Below are positions 7,468-15,491 of a DNA stretch of 64,000 nucleotides, piece by piece. The stretch is from Rhodococcus oryzae (lineage in GTDB: Bacteria > Actinomycetota > Actinomycetes > Mycobacteriales > Mycobacteriaceae): contig NZ_SUMD01000017.1 in assembly GCF_005049235.1 (NCBI RefSeq), forward strand, positions 1 to 64,000, read 5' to 3'. The position numbers and the translations under genes are program-made. The notes beneath the pieces were generated by a model. The model was not told the origin of the DNA and made no database searches. It saw only the letters and a list, made by a program, of their open reading frames with translations. Each line of letters starts with the position of its first letter. Within the stretch, counting starts at the first letter, position 1.

Positions 7468-8700
7468 ATGACCGAGCCCAGCACCACCACCGAGCCCGCC
7501 ACCACCGCTGCCGAGCCCACCGTCGCCGAGCCGCCTCGCAAGCGCTCCCGACTGCGCACGGCCGCGATCGTCGTCCCGGTGGCCGCCGCGACGCTGGTGG
7601 CGGCGACCTATGCGGCCGCCGCGGCGCTCGAGATCCCCGCGCCGCCGACCCTGGCCCGGCTGCTGACCGAGGCACCCTCGAAGCAGGGCGAGCTGTATCC
7701 ATCTCGCGCGGTGGCGGCCTCGCCGGATCCCGCTCCGCTGCAGTCGAACTCGATGCCGCTGCCGGACACGGTGCCGTGGCGGGGCGAGCAGATCCCGGTC
7801 GCGCAGTTCCTCGAGACCACCCACACCAACGCCTTCCTGGTGCTGCGGGACGGCGCGCTCACCCACGAGTGGTACCGCGACGGCGTCGAGGCCACGACGC
7901 CGCTGGCCTCGTGGTCGATGGCCAAGTCCGTCGTCTCGCTGATGATCGGTCAGGCGATCGACGCGGGCAAGCTCAGCGAGGACGACCGGCTGGTCGACGT
8001 CCTGCCGGAGCTCGCCACCGGCGGGGAGTACGACACCGTGACGGTGCGCAACCTGCTGGACATGACCGCGGGCGTCGATGTGTCCGAGAACTACAACCCG
8101 TACTGGCCGCTGACCGGCACCGCCCGGATGTACCTGACCCAGGACCTCGACGAGTTCGTCGCCGACCACCGCGAGGTCACCTTCGCCCCGGGCAGCGAGG
8201 GCGACTACCGGAGCGTCGAGACCCAGCTCCTGGGACAGGTGCTGGCCCGGGTCGAGGGCAAACCGCTGACCGAGTTGCTCGAGCGGAACCTGTGGGCCCC
8301 GATCGGCGCCGAGGACGGCGCAACCTGGAACCTCGACCGGGACGGCGGTCAGGAGAAGGCGTTCTGCTGCCTCAACGCGACCGCCCGCGACTACGCCAAG
8401 GTCGGCCGGCTCGTCCTCGACGGCGGGCGGGTGGGTGACACCCAGGTGGTCCCGCCTGCCTGGATCGAACGCATCAGCGCCCCTGCCCCGCACCAGGTCT
8501 CGACCTCGCCGTGGGGATATTCCGCGCAGTGGTGGCACCCCACGCCCGACAGCCCGGACCTGTCCGCGCTCGGTGTCTACGGCCAGTACACCTACGTCGA
8601 CCCGGCCACCGGCACCGTCATCGTCAAGCTCAGCGACCACGGCACCGAGCAGGACGAGGAGGAGACCTTCGAGGTGCTCCGGACCATCGCCGGCGCCTAG
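7468..8700 (+). CDS. Membrane-anchored serine hydrolase, class C beta-lactamase fold
   Basis: A 410-residue protein. A short Thr/Glu-rich cytoplasmic N terminus is followed by one hydrophobic segment (AAIVVPVAAATLVAATYAAA, about residues 32-51), so the catalytic domain is probably outside the cell. The SxxK motif is SMAKS (Ser150, Lys153). The usual YxN position appears as DYRS, as in many esterase or DD-peptidase-like members of the family. Members hydrolyse esters, amides or D-amino acid peptides; the substrate here is not evident. It lies downstream of a TetR gene and overlaps the converging TIGR03086 gene by four bases. Confidence 0.87.
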   Translation: MTEPSTTTEPATTAAEPTVAEPPRKRSRLRTAAIVVPVAAATLVAATYAAAAALEIPAPPTLARLLTEAPSKQGELYPSRAVAASPDPAPLQSNSMPLPDTVPWRGEQIPVAQFLETTHTNAFLVLRDGALTHEWYRDGVEATTPLASWSMAKSVVSLMIGQAIDAGKLSEDDRLVDVLPELATGGEYDTVTVRNLLDMTAGVDVSENYNPYWPLTGTARMYLTQDLDEFVADHREVTFAPGSEGDYRSVETQLLGQVLARVEGKPLTELLERNLWAPIGAEDGATWNLDRDGGQEKAFCCLNATARDYAKVGRLVLDGGRVGDTQVVPPAWIERISAPAPHQVSTSPWGYSAQWWHPTPDSPDLSALGVYGQYTYVDPATGTVIVKLSDHGTEQDEEETFEVLRTIAGA

Positions 8701-9290
8701 GGCCGCGGATCCCGGCCCAGGAAGGCCAGCAGCCGCTCCCCCGGTCCCGCCCCCGCCGGCAACTCAACCGGGGCGGCGAACCGGGCCGGTCGGTCCGCAT
8801 CACTGACGAAAAGCGTTGCACAGGTGAGCAGTTCCTCGGCGAGGTCCGGCGGGATCGGCCGGTTGCGTCCGCACGCTCTTGCCACGTCCCACCCGTGCAC
8901 GGCGATCTCCAGCGCACCGGCAGCGGGCACGATGCCCGCGGCCATCGAGACGCCACCGATCTGGATCCCCTCCGGGTCACCCGAGCGCGCCCATGCCCCG
9001 AGCAGTCGACAGGCGCGATCGCACAGCGCCGCAACGGGATCGGACTCGGGATCGGGCGCCGCAGCGGCGGGAGCCAGCGCGATGTGCCGGTCCAGGGCGG
9101 CCTCCTGCAGCGTGCCGAGGGCGTCGTTCATGTGCGCCAACAGCATGCGCAGGTCCCATCCGCGACAGGGCGTGGCCCTGTCCATCGACTCCTCCGTCAC
9201 GAGCTGCAGGCTGCCCAACGTGTAGGCGATCGACCGCTCCAGCAACGCGACCGGGTCGGCCAGCGGCCACGCGACCGCGGCGCCCGTCAT
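8697..9290 (-). CDS. TIGR03086-type protein of the mycothiol-dependent maleylpyruvate isomerase fold
   Basis: A 197-residue protein. The N terminus contains ATPCRGWDLRMLLAHM, the typical T-P-C-xx-W-D-v-xx-L-xx-H block of TIGR03086/DinB-like proteins in which the His helps bind a metal. A second conserved His appears in ALEIAVHGWDVARA. Such proteins are often metal-dependent, mycothiol-using enzymes, but no substrate can be assigned. Its ATG overlaps the stop of the upstream sigma-factor gene by four bases, so the two are co-translated. That pairing suggests it belongs to the sigma factor's response. Confidence 0.83.
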   Translation of the reverse strand: MTGAAVAWPLADPVALLERSIAYTLGSLQLVTEESMDRATPCRGWDLRMLLAHMNDALGTLQEAALDRHIALAPAAAAPDPESDPVAALCDRACRLLGAWARSGDPEGIQIGGVSMAAGIVPAAGALEIAVHGWDVARACGRNRPIPPDLAEELLTCATLFVSDADRPARFAAPVELPAGAGPGERLLAFLGRDPRP

Positions 9291-10273
9291 GACCCGACCG
9301 GCAGCGTCTCGGGCAGCCCGAACTTGCCGAACAGCGACACGTCGAAGAACACCGTCACATGACCGATCCCCGACGGGCCGAGCGAGACCACCTGCAGCTG
9401 GAAGGCGGAGTACCCGCCGTCGGGATCACGCATGTACATCGCGAATGCGGGCTGCCCGTTCGACACCGTGGGGATCAGCTTCATGTCCCCGGGACCATTT
9501 GCGGGACAGTTGTTCTCGATGAGGGTGCGGATTGCATCGGGGCCCTGGTACCAGCCGACGAAGGGCGGCATCTCCCAGACGGCGTCCTGGGTGAACAGCT
9601 CCTTGAGCGCGGCCATGTCGTACGTCTCGAAGGCCGCCATGTACTTGTCGAGCAGCTCGCGCTGATCCGGCGCGACCGGCTCCACGACGGCATCCTCGGC
9701 GGGCGCGGCCTGATCGATCTGCGCGCGGGCGCGCTGCAGGGCGCTGTTCACCGCCGCCGTGCTGATGCCGAGCAGTTCCGCAACCTCCGCGGCAGGCCAG
9801 GCCAGCACCTCGCGCAGGATCAGCACCGCCCGCTGCTTCGGCGGCAGGAACTGCAGGGCGGCGATCAGCGCCAGCCGGATGCTCTCGCGGGACGTCGCGA
9901 CCACAGCCGGGTCGCTCGCGGCGGTGCCGAGCAGGGCGTCCGGGATCGGCTCGAGCCAGGGCACCTCGCCCTGCTCGACCAGCTCGCCCGCCGGGTCCGA
10001 GCTCGGCGCGCCGAGACCGGTGGGCAGCGGGCGCTTGCCCTTGCTCTCCAGCGCGGTCAGGCAGGTGGTCGTCGCGATCCGGTACAGCCAGGTACGTAGC
10101 GAGGAGCGGCCCTCGAACTTCTCGTAGGCGCGCCATGCCTTCAGGTACACCTCCTGCACCAGGTCCTCGGCGTCGTGCACCGAACCGGACATCCGGTAAC
10201 AGTGCGCCAACAACTCCCGCCGATACGGCTCCGCCAGCGGAGCAAAGTCCTCCTGAACCGCGCCCTCTGTCAT
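9287..10273 (-). CDS. ECF sigma factor with C-terminal SnoaL-like domain (SigG-type, TIGR02960-like)
   Basis: A 328-residue sigma-70 family factor. Region 2 is recognisable in YRMSGSVHDAEDLVQEVYLKAW and the following RTWLYRIATTTCL. Region 4 is in LPPKQRAVLILREVLAWPAAEVAELLG. A SnoaL-like domain of about 130 residues follows (from LLDKYMAAFETYD to the C terminus); in such factors it acts as a built-in regulator and no separate anti-sigma gene is needed or seen. The architecture matches SigG and the SigX5/TIGR02960 group. The ATG at 10273 is preferred over an upstream extension. It is divergent from an alpha/beta hydrolase gene and co-translated with the TIGR03086 protein. Confidence 0.87.
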   Translation of the reverse strand: MTEGAVQEDFAPLAEPYRRELLAHCYRMSGSVHDAEDLVQEVYLKAWRAYEKFEGRSSLRTWLYRIATTTCLTALESKGKRPLPTGLGAPSSDPAGELVEQGEVPWLEPIPDALLGTAASDPAVVATSRESIRLALIAALQFLPPKQRAVLILREVLAWPAAEVAELLGISTAAVNSALQRARAQIDQAAPAEDAVVEPVAPDQRELLDKYMAAFETYDMAALKELFTQDAVWEMPPFVGWYQGPDAIRTLIENNCPANGPGDMKLIPTVSNGQPAFAMYMRDPDGGYSAFQLQVVSLGPSGIGHVTVFFDVSLFGKFGLPETLPVGS

Positions 10274-10410
10274 CGTTTCCCACCCTTCGTCGAATGCCTT
10301 CCCGAGTACAGACCCGCCGCGTGGGGGAAACTCATCGGTCTCGCGCGATGAATTTTCGTGCCCCGCCCGGTCAGTACAGAGGAACACGATCCGAGGAACG
10401 AGGGAAGCCC

Positions 10411-11226
10411 ATGTCCGAGACGTCCGAAACACCGCAGCAGAACCCCGTGCACAAGGCGATTTCGCGGGACGGCACCGTCATCGCGTACGAGCGGTCGGGC
10501 GACGGCCCGCCGATCATCATCGTGGGAGGCGCCTTCAACGACCGCGCGACCGCGGCCGCCCTGGCCGCCACGCTGGCACCCGGGTCCACCGCGATCGCGT
10601 ACGACCGACGCGGCCGCGGAGACAGCGGCGACACCGCGCCGTACGCGGTCGACCGCGAGATCGAGGATCTTGCCGCCCTGATCGAGGACGTCGGCGGGTC
10701 CGCGGGCCTGTTCGGCCTCTCGTCCGGCGCGATCCTGGCCCTGGACGCGGCCGCCGCCGGGTTGCCCGTCACCTCGGTGGCGATCTTCGAACCGCCGTTC
10801 CAGACAGAGGGCGGCCCGCAGCTCCCCGACGACTACCTGGCCCGGCTGGCCACCTTCACTGCGGAGGACCGCCGCGGGGAGGCCGTCGAGTACTTCATGA
10901 CCGCGGCGGTCGGGCTGCCGCCGGAGGCGGTCGCGCAGACCAGGCAGTCGCCGATGTGGGCGGGGATGGAATCTCTGGCGCACACCCTCGGCTACGACGG
11001 CGCCATCACGGTGCGACCCCTGACCGCAGACCGGTTCGCCGGGATCTCGGCTCCGACACTGACACTGGCGAGCGCCGCCAGCCCGCCGTCGCTGCAGCTG
11101 CCCGCCCGCGCCGTGGCGGAGATGATTCCCGGCGCCCGGCACCGCACGCTCGACGGCGGATTCCACGACGTCCCGCCCGAGACCCTCGCGCCGGTGCTGC
11201 TCGATCACCTGACGGCGACCTCGTGA
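10411..11226 (+). CDS. Alpha/beta hydrolase
   Basis: A 271-residue single-domain hydrolase. The oxyanion region is IIIVGGAFND, the nucleophile elbow is GLSSG with Ser104, and the catalytic His is in GGFHDVPPE near the C terminus. A start at 10411 is supported by GAGGGAAG six to twelve bases upstream. It is divergent from the SigG-like gene, and the 137 bases between them probably contain a promoter recognised by that factor. The substrate is unknown; family members hydrolyse esters, peroxyacids or haloalkanes. Confidence 0.87.
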   Translation: MSETSETPQQNPVHKAISRDGTVIAYERSGDGPPIIIVGGAFNDRATAAALAATLAPGSTAIAYDRRGRGDSGDTAPYAVDREIEDLAALIEDVGGSAGLFGLSSGAILALDAAAAGLPVTSVAIFEPPFQTEGGPQLPDDYLARLATFTAEDRRGEAVEYFMTAAVGLPPEAVAQTRQSPMWAGMESLAHTLGYDGAITVRPLTADRFAGISAPTLTLASAASPPSLQLPARAVAEMIPGARHRTLDGGFHDVPPETLAPVLLDHLTATS

Positions 11227-11235
11227 TCGCGGCCC

Positions 11236-12003
11236 TCAGGCGGCGGTGAGGATCAGCGGCCCGTCCGGGGTGATGGCGATGGTGTGTTCGCTGTGCGCCG
11301 CGCGGGTGCCGTCGAGGGTGCGCAGCGTCCAGCCGTCCGGGTCGTGCCGGTAGTCGTCGGTGCCGCCGCCGATGAGCATCGGCTCGAGCGCGAGCACCAG
11401 GCCCGCGCGCAGCTTCATCCCCCGGCCGCGCCGTCCCTCGTTGGGCACGTCGGGGTCCTCGTGCATGGCGCGGCCGATCCCGTGGCCGCCGTGATCGGCG
11501 AGGACCCCACGTCCCCTGCTCCTGGCGAACGCGCCGATGGCGTCGGCGATGTCACCGATCCGGTTCCCCACCCGCGCGGCCTCGATGCCCCGCGCGAGCG
11601 CCGCCTCGGTGTCCGCGATCAGGCTCAGGTCCTCGGGGTCGGCCTCGCCGACCACGAAGCTGATCGCCGAGTCACCGCACCATCCGTCGAGATAGGCCCC
11701 GCAATCCAGGCTGACGAGGTCGCCGTCGGCGAGCCGGTGGTCCGTCGGGATGCCGTGCACGATCGCGTCGTTGACGCTGGCGCACACCACACCGGGGAAC
11801 GGCGACGGCGCCCAGGCGGGGTGGTAGTCGAGGAAGGCCGGGGTGGCGCCCGCCTCCCGGATCACCGCCGCGGCGGCCGCGTCGAGGTCGCGCAGGCTCA
11901 CCCCGACCGCTGCCGTCGCCCGCGCCGCCGCGAGGGCCTGCGCCACCACGCGTCCGGCCTCCCTCATCGAACGCACCTCATCCTCGGTCTTGATCTCGAC
12001 CAT
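11236..12003 (-). CDS. map: Type I methionine aminopeptidase
   Basis: A 255-residue enzyme that removes the initiator methionine from new proteins. All five metal ligands are present: two Asp in SLDCGAYLDGWCGDSA, His in GHGIGRAMHED, Glu in LALEPMLIG and Glu in AHSEHTIAI. The substrate-binding His is in NDAIVHGIP. The start at MVEIKTEDE has GAGAGGT upstream. It is probably one of several map genes in the genome. It is divergent from a small XRE regulator across 51 bases, which suggests control by it. That is unusual for a housekeeping enzyme, so it may be an accessory copy. Confidence 0.93.
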   Translation of the reverse strand: MVEIKTEDEVRSMREAGRVVAQALAAARATAAVGVSLRDLDAAAAAVIREAGATPAFLDYHPAWAPSPFPGVVCASVNDAIVHGIPTDHRLADGDLVSLDCGAYLDGWCGDSAISFVVGEADPEDLSLIADTEAALARGIEAARVGNRIGDIADAIGAFARSRGRGVLADHGGHGIGRAMHEDPDVPNEGRRGRGMKLRAGLVLALEPMLIGGGTDDYRHDPDGWTLRTLDGTRAAHSEHTIAITPDGPLILTAA

Positions 12004-12028
12004 GCCCACCTCTCCCGTATTGCCAATA

Positions 12029-12047
12029 ACTATACCGGTATTACTAT
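12029..12047. promoter_or_regulatory. Overlapping divergent promoters of map and xre
   Basis: TACTAT at 12042-12047 is a -10 candidate for the XRE gene, seven bases before its ATG at 12055 (leaderless). On the other strand TATAGT (12029-12034) can serve map. The palindrome ATACCGGTAT (12032-12041) lies between and overlaps both, a plausible operator for the XRE protein. Confidence 0.5.
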
Positions 12048-12054
12048 AGGGGAC

Positions 12055-12324
12055 ATGGTGCGCGTGCCGCTGACGGCGGAAGAACTCGAGCGAGGCAAGC
12101 GACTCGGCGAGCTGCTGCGCGGAGCCCGCGGCGAGGCCAGCATGGTCGAGGTCGCACTGGACGCGGGCATCTCCGTGGAGACGCTGCGCAAGATCGAGAC
12201 CGGCCGGATCGCGACGCCCGCGTTCTTCACCGTCGCCGCCCTCGCCCAGGTCCTCGGGCTGTCGCTGGATCTGGTCGCCGAGGCGCTGGCCGATCCGCCC
12301 TCGCGCCGCGAGGCTGCCTCGTAG
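12055..12324 (+). CDS. Small XRE-family transcriptional regulator
   Basis: An 89-residue protein consisting almost wholly of a helix-turn-helix domain: MVEVALDAGISVETLRKIETGRI is the recognition region, followed by FTVAALAQVLGLSLDLVAEAL. The ATG lies seven bases after a TACTAT -10 element, so the transcript is probably leaderless. It is divergent from map with overlapping promoters and an embedded palindrome. No ligand domain is present, so it probably acts as a simple local repressor. Confidence 0.85.
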   Translation: MVRVPLTAEELERGKRLGELLRGARGEASMVEVALDAGISVETLRKIETGRIATPAFFTVAALAQVLGLSLDLVAEALADPPSRREAAS

Positions 12325-12492
12325 CCGCCCGCCCTCCGACGGCGAGGGTCGCCGCCGGGAATCCTCCGGCCCGAGAGCCCAGTGGACGTCCATTTCCGTG
12401 CCGTTCGGGGGATGCCGGTCAGCCTTCCGATGAGTTTGTGCGTCTCGGGGAGTCTCTACTTTGATCACCATCATCGAGAGTGGGAGCACAGA

Positions 12493-13134
12493 GTGAGTCA
12501 GCTACTGCGAGTCCAGAACTTCAATGTTTCGAGCGACGGAATCGGCGCCGGGGAAAACCAGAGCTTCGAGAGCCCGTTCGGCCTCGACCCCGGTGCCATG
12601 TTCGCGTGGGGCGGCGCCACGGCCAGCTGGCCCACCCGCACCGACCCCGGCGGCAGCCGCGGCCTCGATGACTACTTCACACGAGACTTCGCCCGCAACA
12701 TCGGCGCCGAGATCATGGGACGCAACAAGTTCGGTCCCCAGCGCGGCCCATGGGAGGATCACGAATGGCTCGGGTGGTGGGGCGACGAGCCACCGTTCCA
12801 CACCCCGGTATTCGTCATGACCCACCACAAGCGGCCCTCGTTCACGCTCTCCGACACCACGTTCCATTTCGTCGACGGCGACCCGGCCACGATCCTCGAG
12901 CAGGCACGCGAGGCAGCGCAGGGCAAGGACGTCCGACTCGGCGGCGGAGTCACCGCCATCAAGCAGTTCCTCGATGCCGACCTCGTCGACACCATGCACG
13001 TGGCGGTCTCCCCGATAACGTTCGGAACCGGACTCCGGCTCTGGGAGTCGCCGGAAGAGCTGCGCGATCGGTTCCACCTCGAGATCGTGCCCAGCCCGAG
13101 TGGTGTGGCCCACCACCTGTTCTGGCGGAAATAA
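12493..13134 (+). CDS. Dihydrofolate-reductase-like (RibD C-terminal) family protein
   Basis: A 213-residue protein of the DHFR/RibD_C superfamily. Typical motifs are NFNVSSDGIGAGENQS near the N terminus, GAEIMGRNKFG, PVFVMTHHKRPS and DVRLGGGVTAIKQFL, the last forming the NADPH-binding turn. Stand-alone members are NADPH-dependent reductases of unknown substrate and are common in actinobacteria. The GTG at 12493 has GGGAG nine bases upstream; an ATG at 12382 in frame would give an unlikely N terminus. A strong terminator follows at 13184-13218. Confidence 0.85.
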   Translation: MSQLLRVQNFNVSSDGIGAGENQSFESPFGLDPGAMFAWGGATASWPTRTDPGGSRGLDDYFTRDFARNIGAEIMGRNKFGPQRGPWEDHEWLGWWGDEPPFHTPVFVMTHHKRPSFTLSDTTFHFVDGDPATILEQAREAAQGKDVRLGGGVTAIKQFLDADLVDTMHVAVSPITFGTGLRLWESPEELRDRFHLEIVPSPSGVAHHLFWRK

Positions 13135-13183
13135 CCCGACTAACCGCGCAAGGATTTCGGAGCAGTCCGGATCACCTACCAGC

Positions 13184-13218
13184 CAGGACACCCGGGTCGA
13201 CACGACCCGGGTGTCCTG
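13184..13218 (+). terminator. Long-stem terminator after the DHFR-like gene
   Basis: CAGGACACCCGGGTCG at 13184-13199 pairs perfectly with 13203-13218 around a three-base loop. It is 49 bases after the stop and separates the gene from the VOC remnant. Confidence 0.8.
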
Positions 13219-13423
13219 TTGAGGATGCCCAAGCCCGACTGGGCGTTCACCCCCGCCCTGCTCCAGGTGAACGTCACCGACTGCGACGAGGTACTCCGGC
13301 GCGCCGGCGACCGAGGCTACCGGGTTCACGTCGACCACGCCGTTCTACGGCGACAGCTCCCTCGCCCGGTTCGTCGACGCCTGGCACAACGTGTGGTGGC
13401 TGTCCGGCCCCGACGAGGCCTAG
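13219..13423 (+). pseudogene. Remnant of a VOC/glyoxalase-family gene (5'-truncated and frameshifted)
   Basis: Two fragments lie in different frames. The first, from 13225, reads ALLQVNVTDCDEVLRRAGDRG. The second, about 13335-13423, reads TPFYGDSSLARFVDAWHN followed by VWWLSGPDEA and a TAG. The second is the characteristic C-terminal end of PhnB/VOC proteins (FYGD...ARFxDPxGNxWWL). A one-base shift separates them near 13330, and there is no room upstream for the rest of the N-terminal half because the DHFR gene's terminator sits there. I read it as a decaying gene. A sequencing error would fix the frameshift but not the truncation. Confidence 0.7.
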
Positions 13424-14577
13424 CCGGGAGTGTGCGTGAGCGCCGTTGCGCCTGAGCTGATGTGCAGGATCGCGCCGACCGTGTCGAGGGTCGCCCGGTC
13501 GAGCGGGAAGTAACCCTGCGCCGGGGTGGCGTCGGTACGGGTGCGCGCGGCGGCGACCTCGGTGGCGGGCGTCAGGCCCCAGGTGGCGATCCGGGCCTGG
13601 AGGAAGCCTTCGTGGGTGTCCGGCTCCGGGTCGCCGAGCCCGATCGTGTCGCTGCGGCCGAGGCTGCCCGCGATGAAGGCGTACCGGTCGCCCACCAGCG
13701 ACCCGACGATGGCGCCGACGCTGAACCACTCGAGGTCCATGCCCCTCATCCGCATGGTGCTCGGGCGCTCCTGCAGGTGGCTGTTGTGCGCGAAGACCAT
13801 CGTCGCTCCCCGCCGATCCTCGATGCGTCGAATGTCGAGGAGGTTTCGGGCCATGAGCGCATCGCGGGTGCCCAGCAGGAGTGATATCCGCTCGCTCTCG
13901 TCGATGAGCTGCGCCGCCTGCTTGTGGTAGCGGAGCAGGCCGAGGCCTGCGGTGAGATACGTTTCGGCCCTGTGCCATTCGGCGCGTGACGTCGTCGCGA
14001 TCAGTTCCGGCGCCCGTACGTAGAGCGTGGTGAGCAGATCGTCGGCAGTCGTCCGCAGCCGTTCGGCCCCGGCCGTGGCGCCGATCGACGCGGCCGAGTC
14101 CATCACCGCTTCCGCGCGGCTCCAGCGTTCGTCATCGCCGCAGAGGCCCGCGATGTCGAGGTCGAGTTGCAGGTAGTCGCTGGCGTGTTCGAGATAGCGT
14201 CGCGGGCTGGGTGCGCTGGTGTTCTCCATCGGAGCGTCCATGCCGTGGAAGGCCAATCGCTCTGTCGGCGGCCGGTTCTCGTTGTAGTCGCGCATCCAGG
14301 CAACCAGTTGACGGTTGGCGTCCAGGTCCCCGAAGCCGTGCGAGAAGCCTTCGCTCATCGCCTGATCGAGGCTCCCGACCCCCTCCTGCACGAAATCGTT
14401 GACGGTGAGCGCGGCCACGCGATCGGTTTCCAGAACGATCGACCGGAAGCCGCGGTCGACCAGCTGCGCGAACAGTTCGTTGCGGACCCACGCGAACGCG
14501 GGTTCCAGGTGCGTCGGCTCACCGAGCGCGAAGATGTCACATGATGCGGGTACGAAGTCTCGAATGTCCTGGCTCAT
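13420..14577 (-). CDS. Erythromycin esterase family protein
   Basis: A 385-residue member of the erythromycin-esterase homologue family. The conserved blocks are visible: ALGEPTHLEPAF near residue 18 (acid and His), FRSIVLETD, SEGFSHGFGD, FHGMDAP, and later VFAHNSHLQE with a second His pair. Those His and Glu residues form the active centre of the EreA/EreB-like hydrolases. True macrolide resistance is not proven, since many homologues act on other substrates. It is divergent from a double-MerR (TioE-like) regulator, with three matching half-sites in the gap, so inducible expression is likely. Confidence 0.88.
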   Translation of the reverse strand: MSQDIRDFVPASCDIFALGEPTHLEPAFAWVRNELFAQLVDRGFRSIVLETDRVAALTVNDFVQEGVGSLDQAMSEGFSHGFGDLDANRQLVAWMRDYNENRPPTERLAFHGMDAPMENTSAPSPRRYLEHASDYLQLDLDIAGLCGDDERWSRAEAVMDSAASIGATAGAERLRTTADDLLTTLYVRAPELIATTSRAEWHRAETYLTAGLGLLRYHKQAAQLIDESERISLLLGTRDALMARNLLDIRRIEDRRGATMVFAHNSHLQERPSTMRMRGMDLEWFSVGAIVGSLVGDRYAFIAGSLGRSDTIGLGDPEPDTHEGFLQARIATWGLTPATEVAAARTRTDATPAQGYFPLDRATLDTVGAILHISSGATALTHTPG

Positions 14578-14579
14578 GT

Positions 14580-14658
14580 GTCTCAATCGTATCGTTGAAA
14601 GATCGGTTGAGACTTGTGAAGCAACAGCTACCGAATTGCCCGGTAAAGTCTCAAATCG
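14580..14658. promoter_or_regulatory. Half-site repeats between the esterase and the double-MerR gene
   Basis: GTCTCAATCG (14580-14589) faces CGGTTGAGAC (14604-14613), nine of ten positions symmetric, and a third copy GTCTCAAATCG (14648-14658) abuts the regulator ATG at 14659. A regulator with two DNA-binding domains may bind such a multi-site array. Confidence 0.6.
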
Positions 14659-15411
14659 ATGATCAAGCTGCGACCATCCGACCTCGCGCGCGAGCACGGC
14701 ATCTCGACCCAGGCGGTCCGCAACTACGAGCGGGACGGCTTCATCCCACCCGCCGACCGCACGCCCAGCGGCTACCGGGTCTACACCGAGGTACATGCGG
14801 CGGCGCTGCGCGCCTACCTCGCGCTCCTCCCGGCGTACGGCCACGCGATCGGCGGCCAGATCATGAACGCGCTGCACCATGGCGAACTCGACGACGCCCT
14901 GATGATCATCGACCGCGGCCACGTCCAGTCGCTCCGCGACCGGGAAACCCTCGATGCCGTCAAGAGCTCGGTGCATCACCTGACGGCCGAATCCGGGACC
15001 GCCACGGACCCATCGAATGACGCCGAGACCCGAACCATCGGCGAACTCGCGCACCACCTCCGCGTCACCCCTGCGACGCTTCGCAATTGGGAGGGCGCCG
15101 GAATCCTCGCCCCGGCGCGGGGCCGGGCCACCGGATACCGCCACTACAGCGCGATCGACGTCCGCGATGCCGAGCTCGCACACCTCCTCCGACGAGGGGG
15201 CTACCCGCTGGACCGCATCGCCGCCGTGGTCCAGCAGGTCCGAAGCGCGGGAGGCACAGACGCTTTGGCCGCCGCACTGAATGACTGGCAGCGAAAGCTG
15301 ACCGCACAGGGTCTCGCCACGCTCGCCGCGGCCGGCGAGCTCGGCCGCTACATGAAATTGCTCGACCGCGCCCTGCCCGGGCCCATCACGGCATCCGGCA
15401 AACCGCACTAG
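14659..15411 (+). CDS. TioE-like regulator with two MerR-type DNA-binding domains
   Basis: A 250-residue protein with two MerR helix-turn-helix domains in one chain. The first spans about residues 1-70 (LAREHGISTQAVRNYERDG, then SGYRVYTE) and the second about residues 122-190 (IGELAHHLRVTPATLRNWEG, then TGYRHYSAIDVRDAEL). A central helical segment joins them. The arrangement matches the TioE family named from the thiocoraline cluster. A usual MerR needs a dimer for two domains, whereas this one carries both. It faces the erythromycin-esterase-like gene and probably controls it through the GTCTCAA sites. Confidence 0.87.
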   Translation: MIKLRPSDLAREHGISTQAVRNYERDGFIPPADRTPSGYRVYTEVHAAALRAYLALLPAYGHAIGGQIMNALHHGELDDALMIIDRGHVQSLRDRETLDAVKSSVHHLTAESGTATDPSNDAETRTIGELAHHLRVTPATLRNWEGAGILAPARGRATGYRHYSAIDVRDAELAHLLRRGGYPLDRIAAVVQQVRSAGGTDALAAALNDWQRKLTAQGLATLAAAGELGRYMKLLDRALPGPITASGKPH

Positions 15412-15479
15412 CCCGACGTCGCTTCCCAAGCGGCGCTCACACCTTTATCGTTTAACTGTTCGTTTCCTCAGCGGCCGCG

Positions 15480-15485
15480 TAGGTT
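15480..15485 (+). promoter_or_regulatory. Predicted -10 element of the cholesterol oxidase gene
   Basis: TAGGTT lies six bases before the GTG at 15492 with no ribosome-binding site between, suggesting a leaderless transcript. Confidence 0.4.
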
Positions 15486-15491
15486 GCCGAC

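Noticed and set aside
9287-11226. SigG-like factor and hydrolase as an ECF41 module
   Set aside because: The factor fits the SigG/TIGR02960 group, and no TGTCACA-N16-CGTC-like promoter was found in the gap to the hydrolase.
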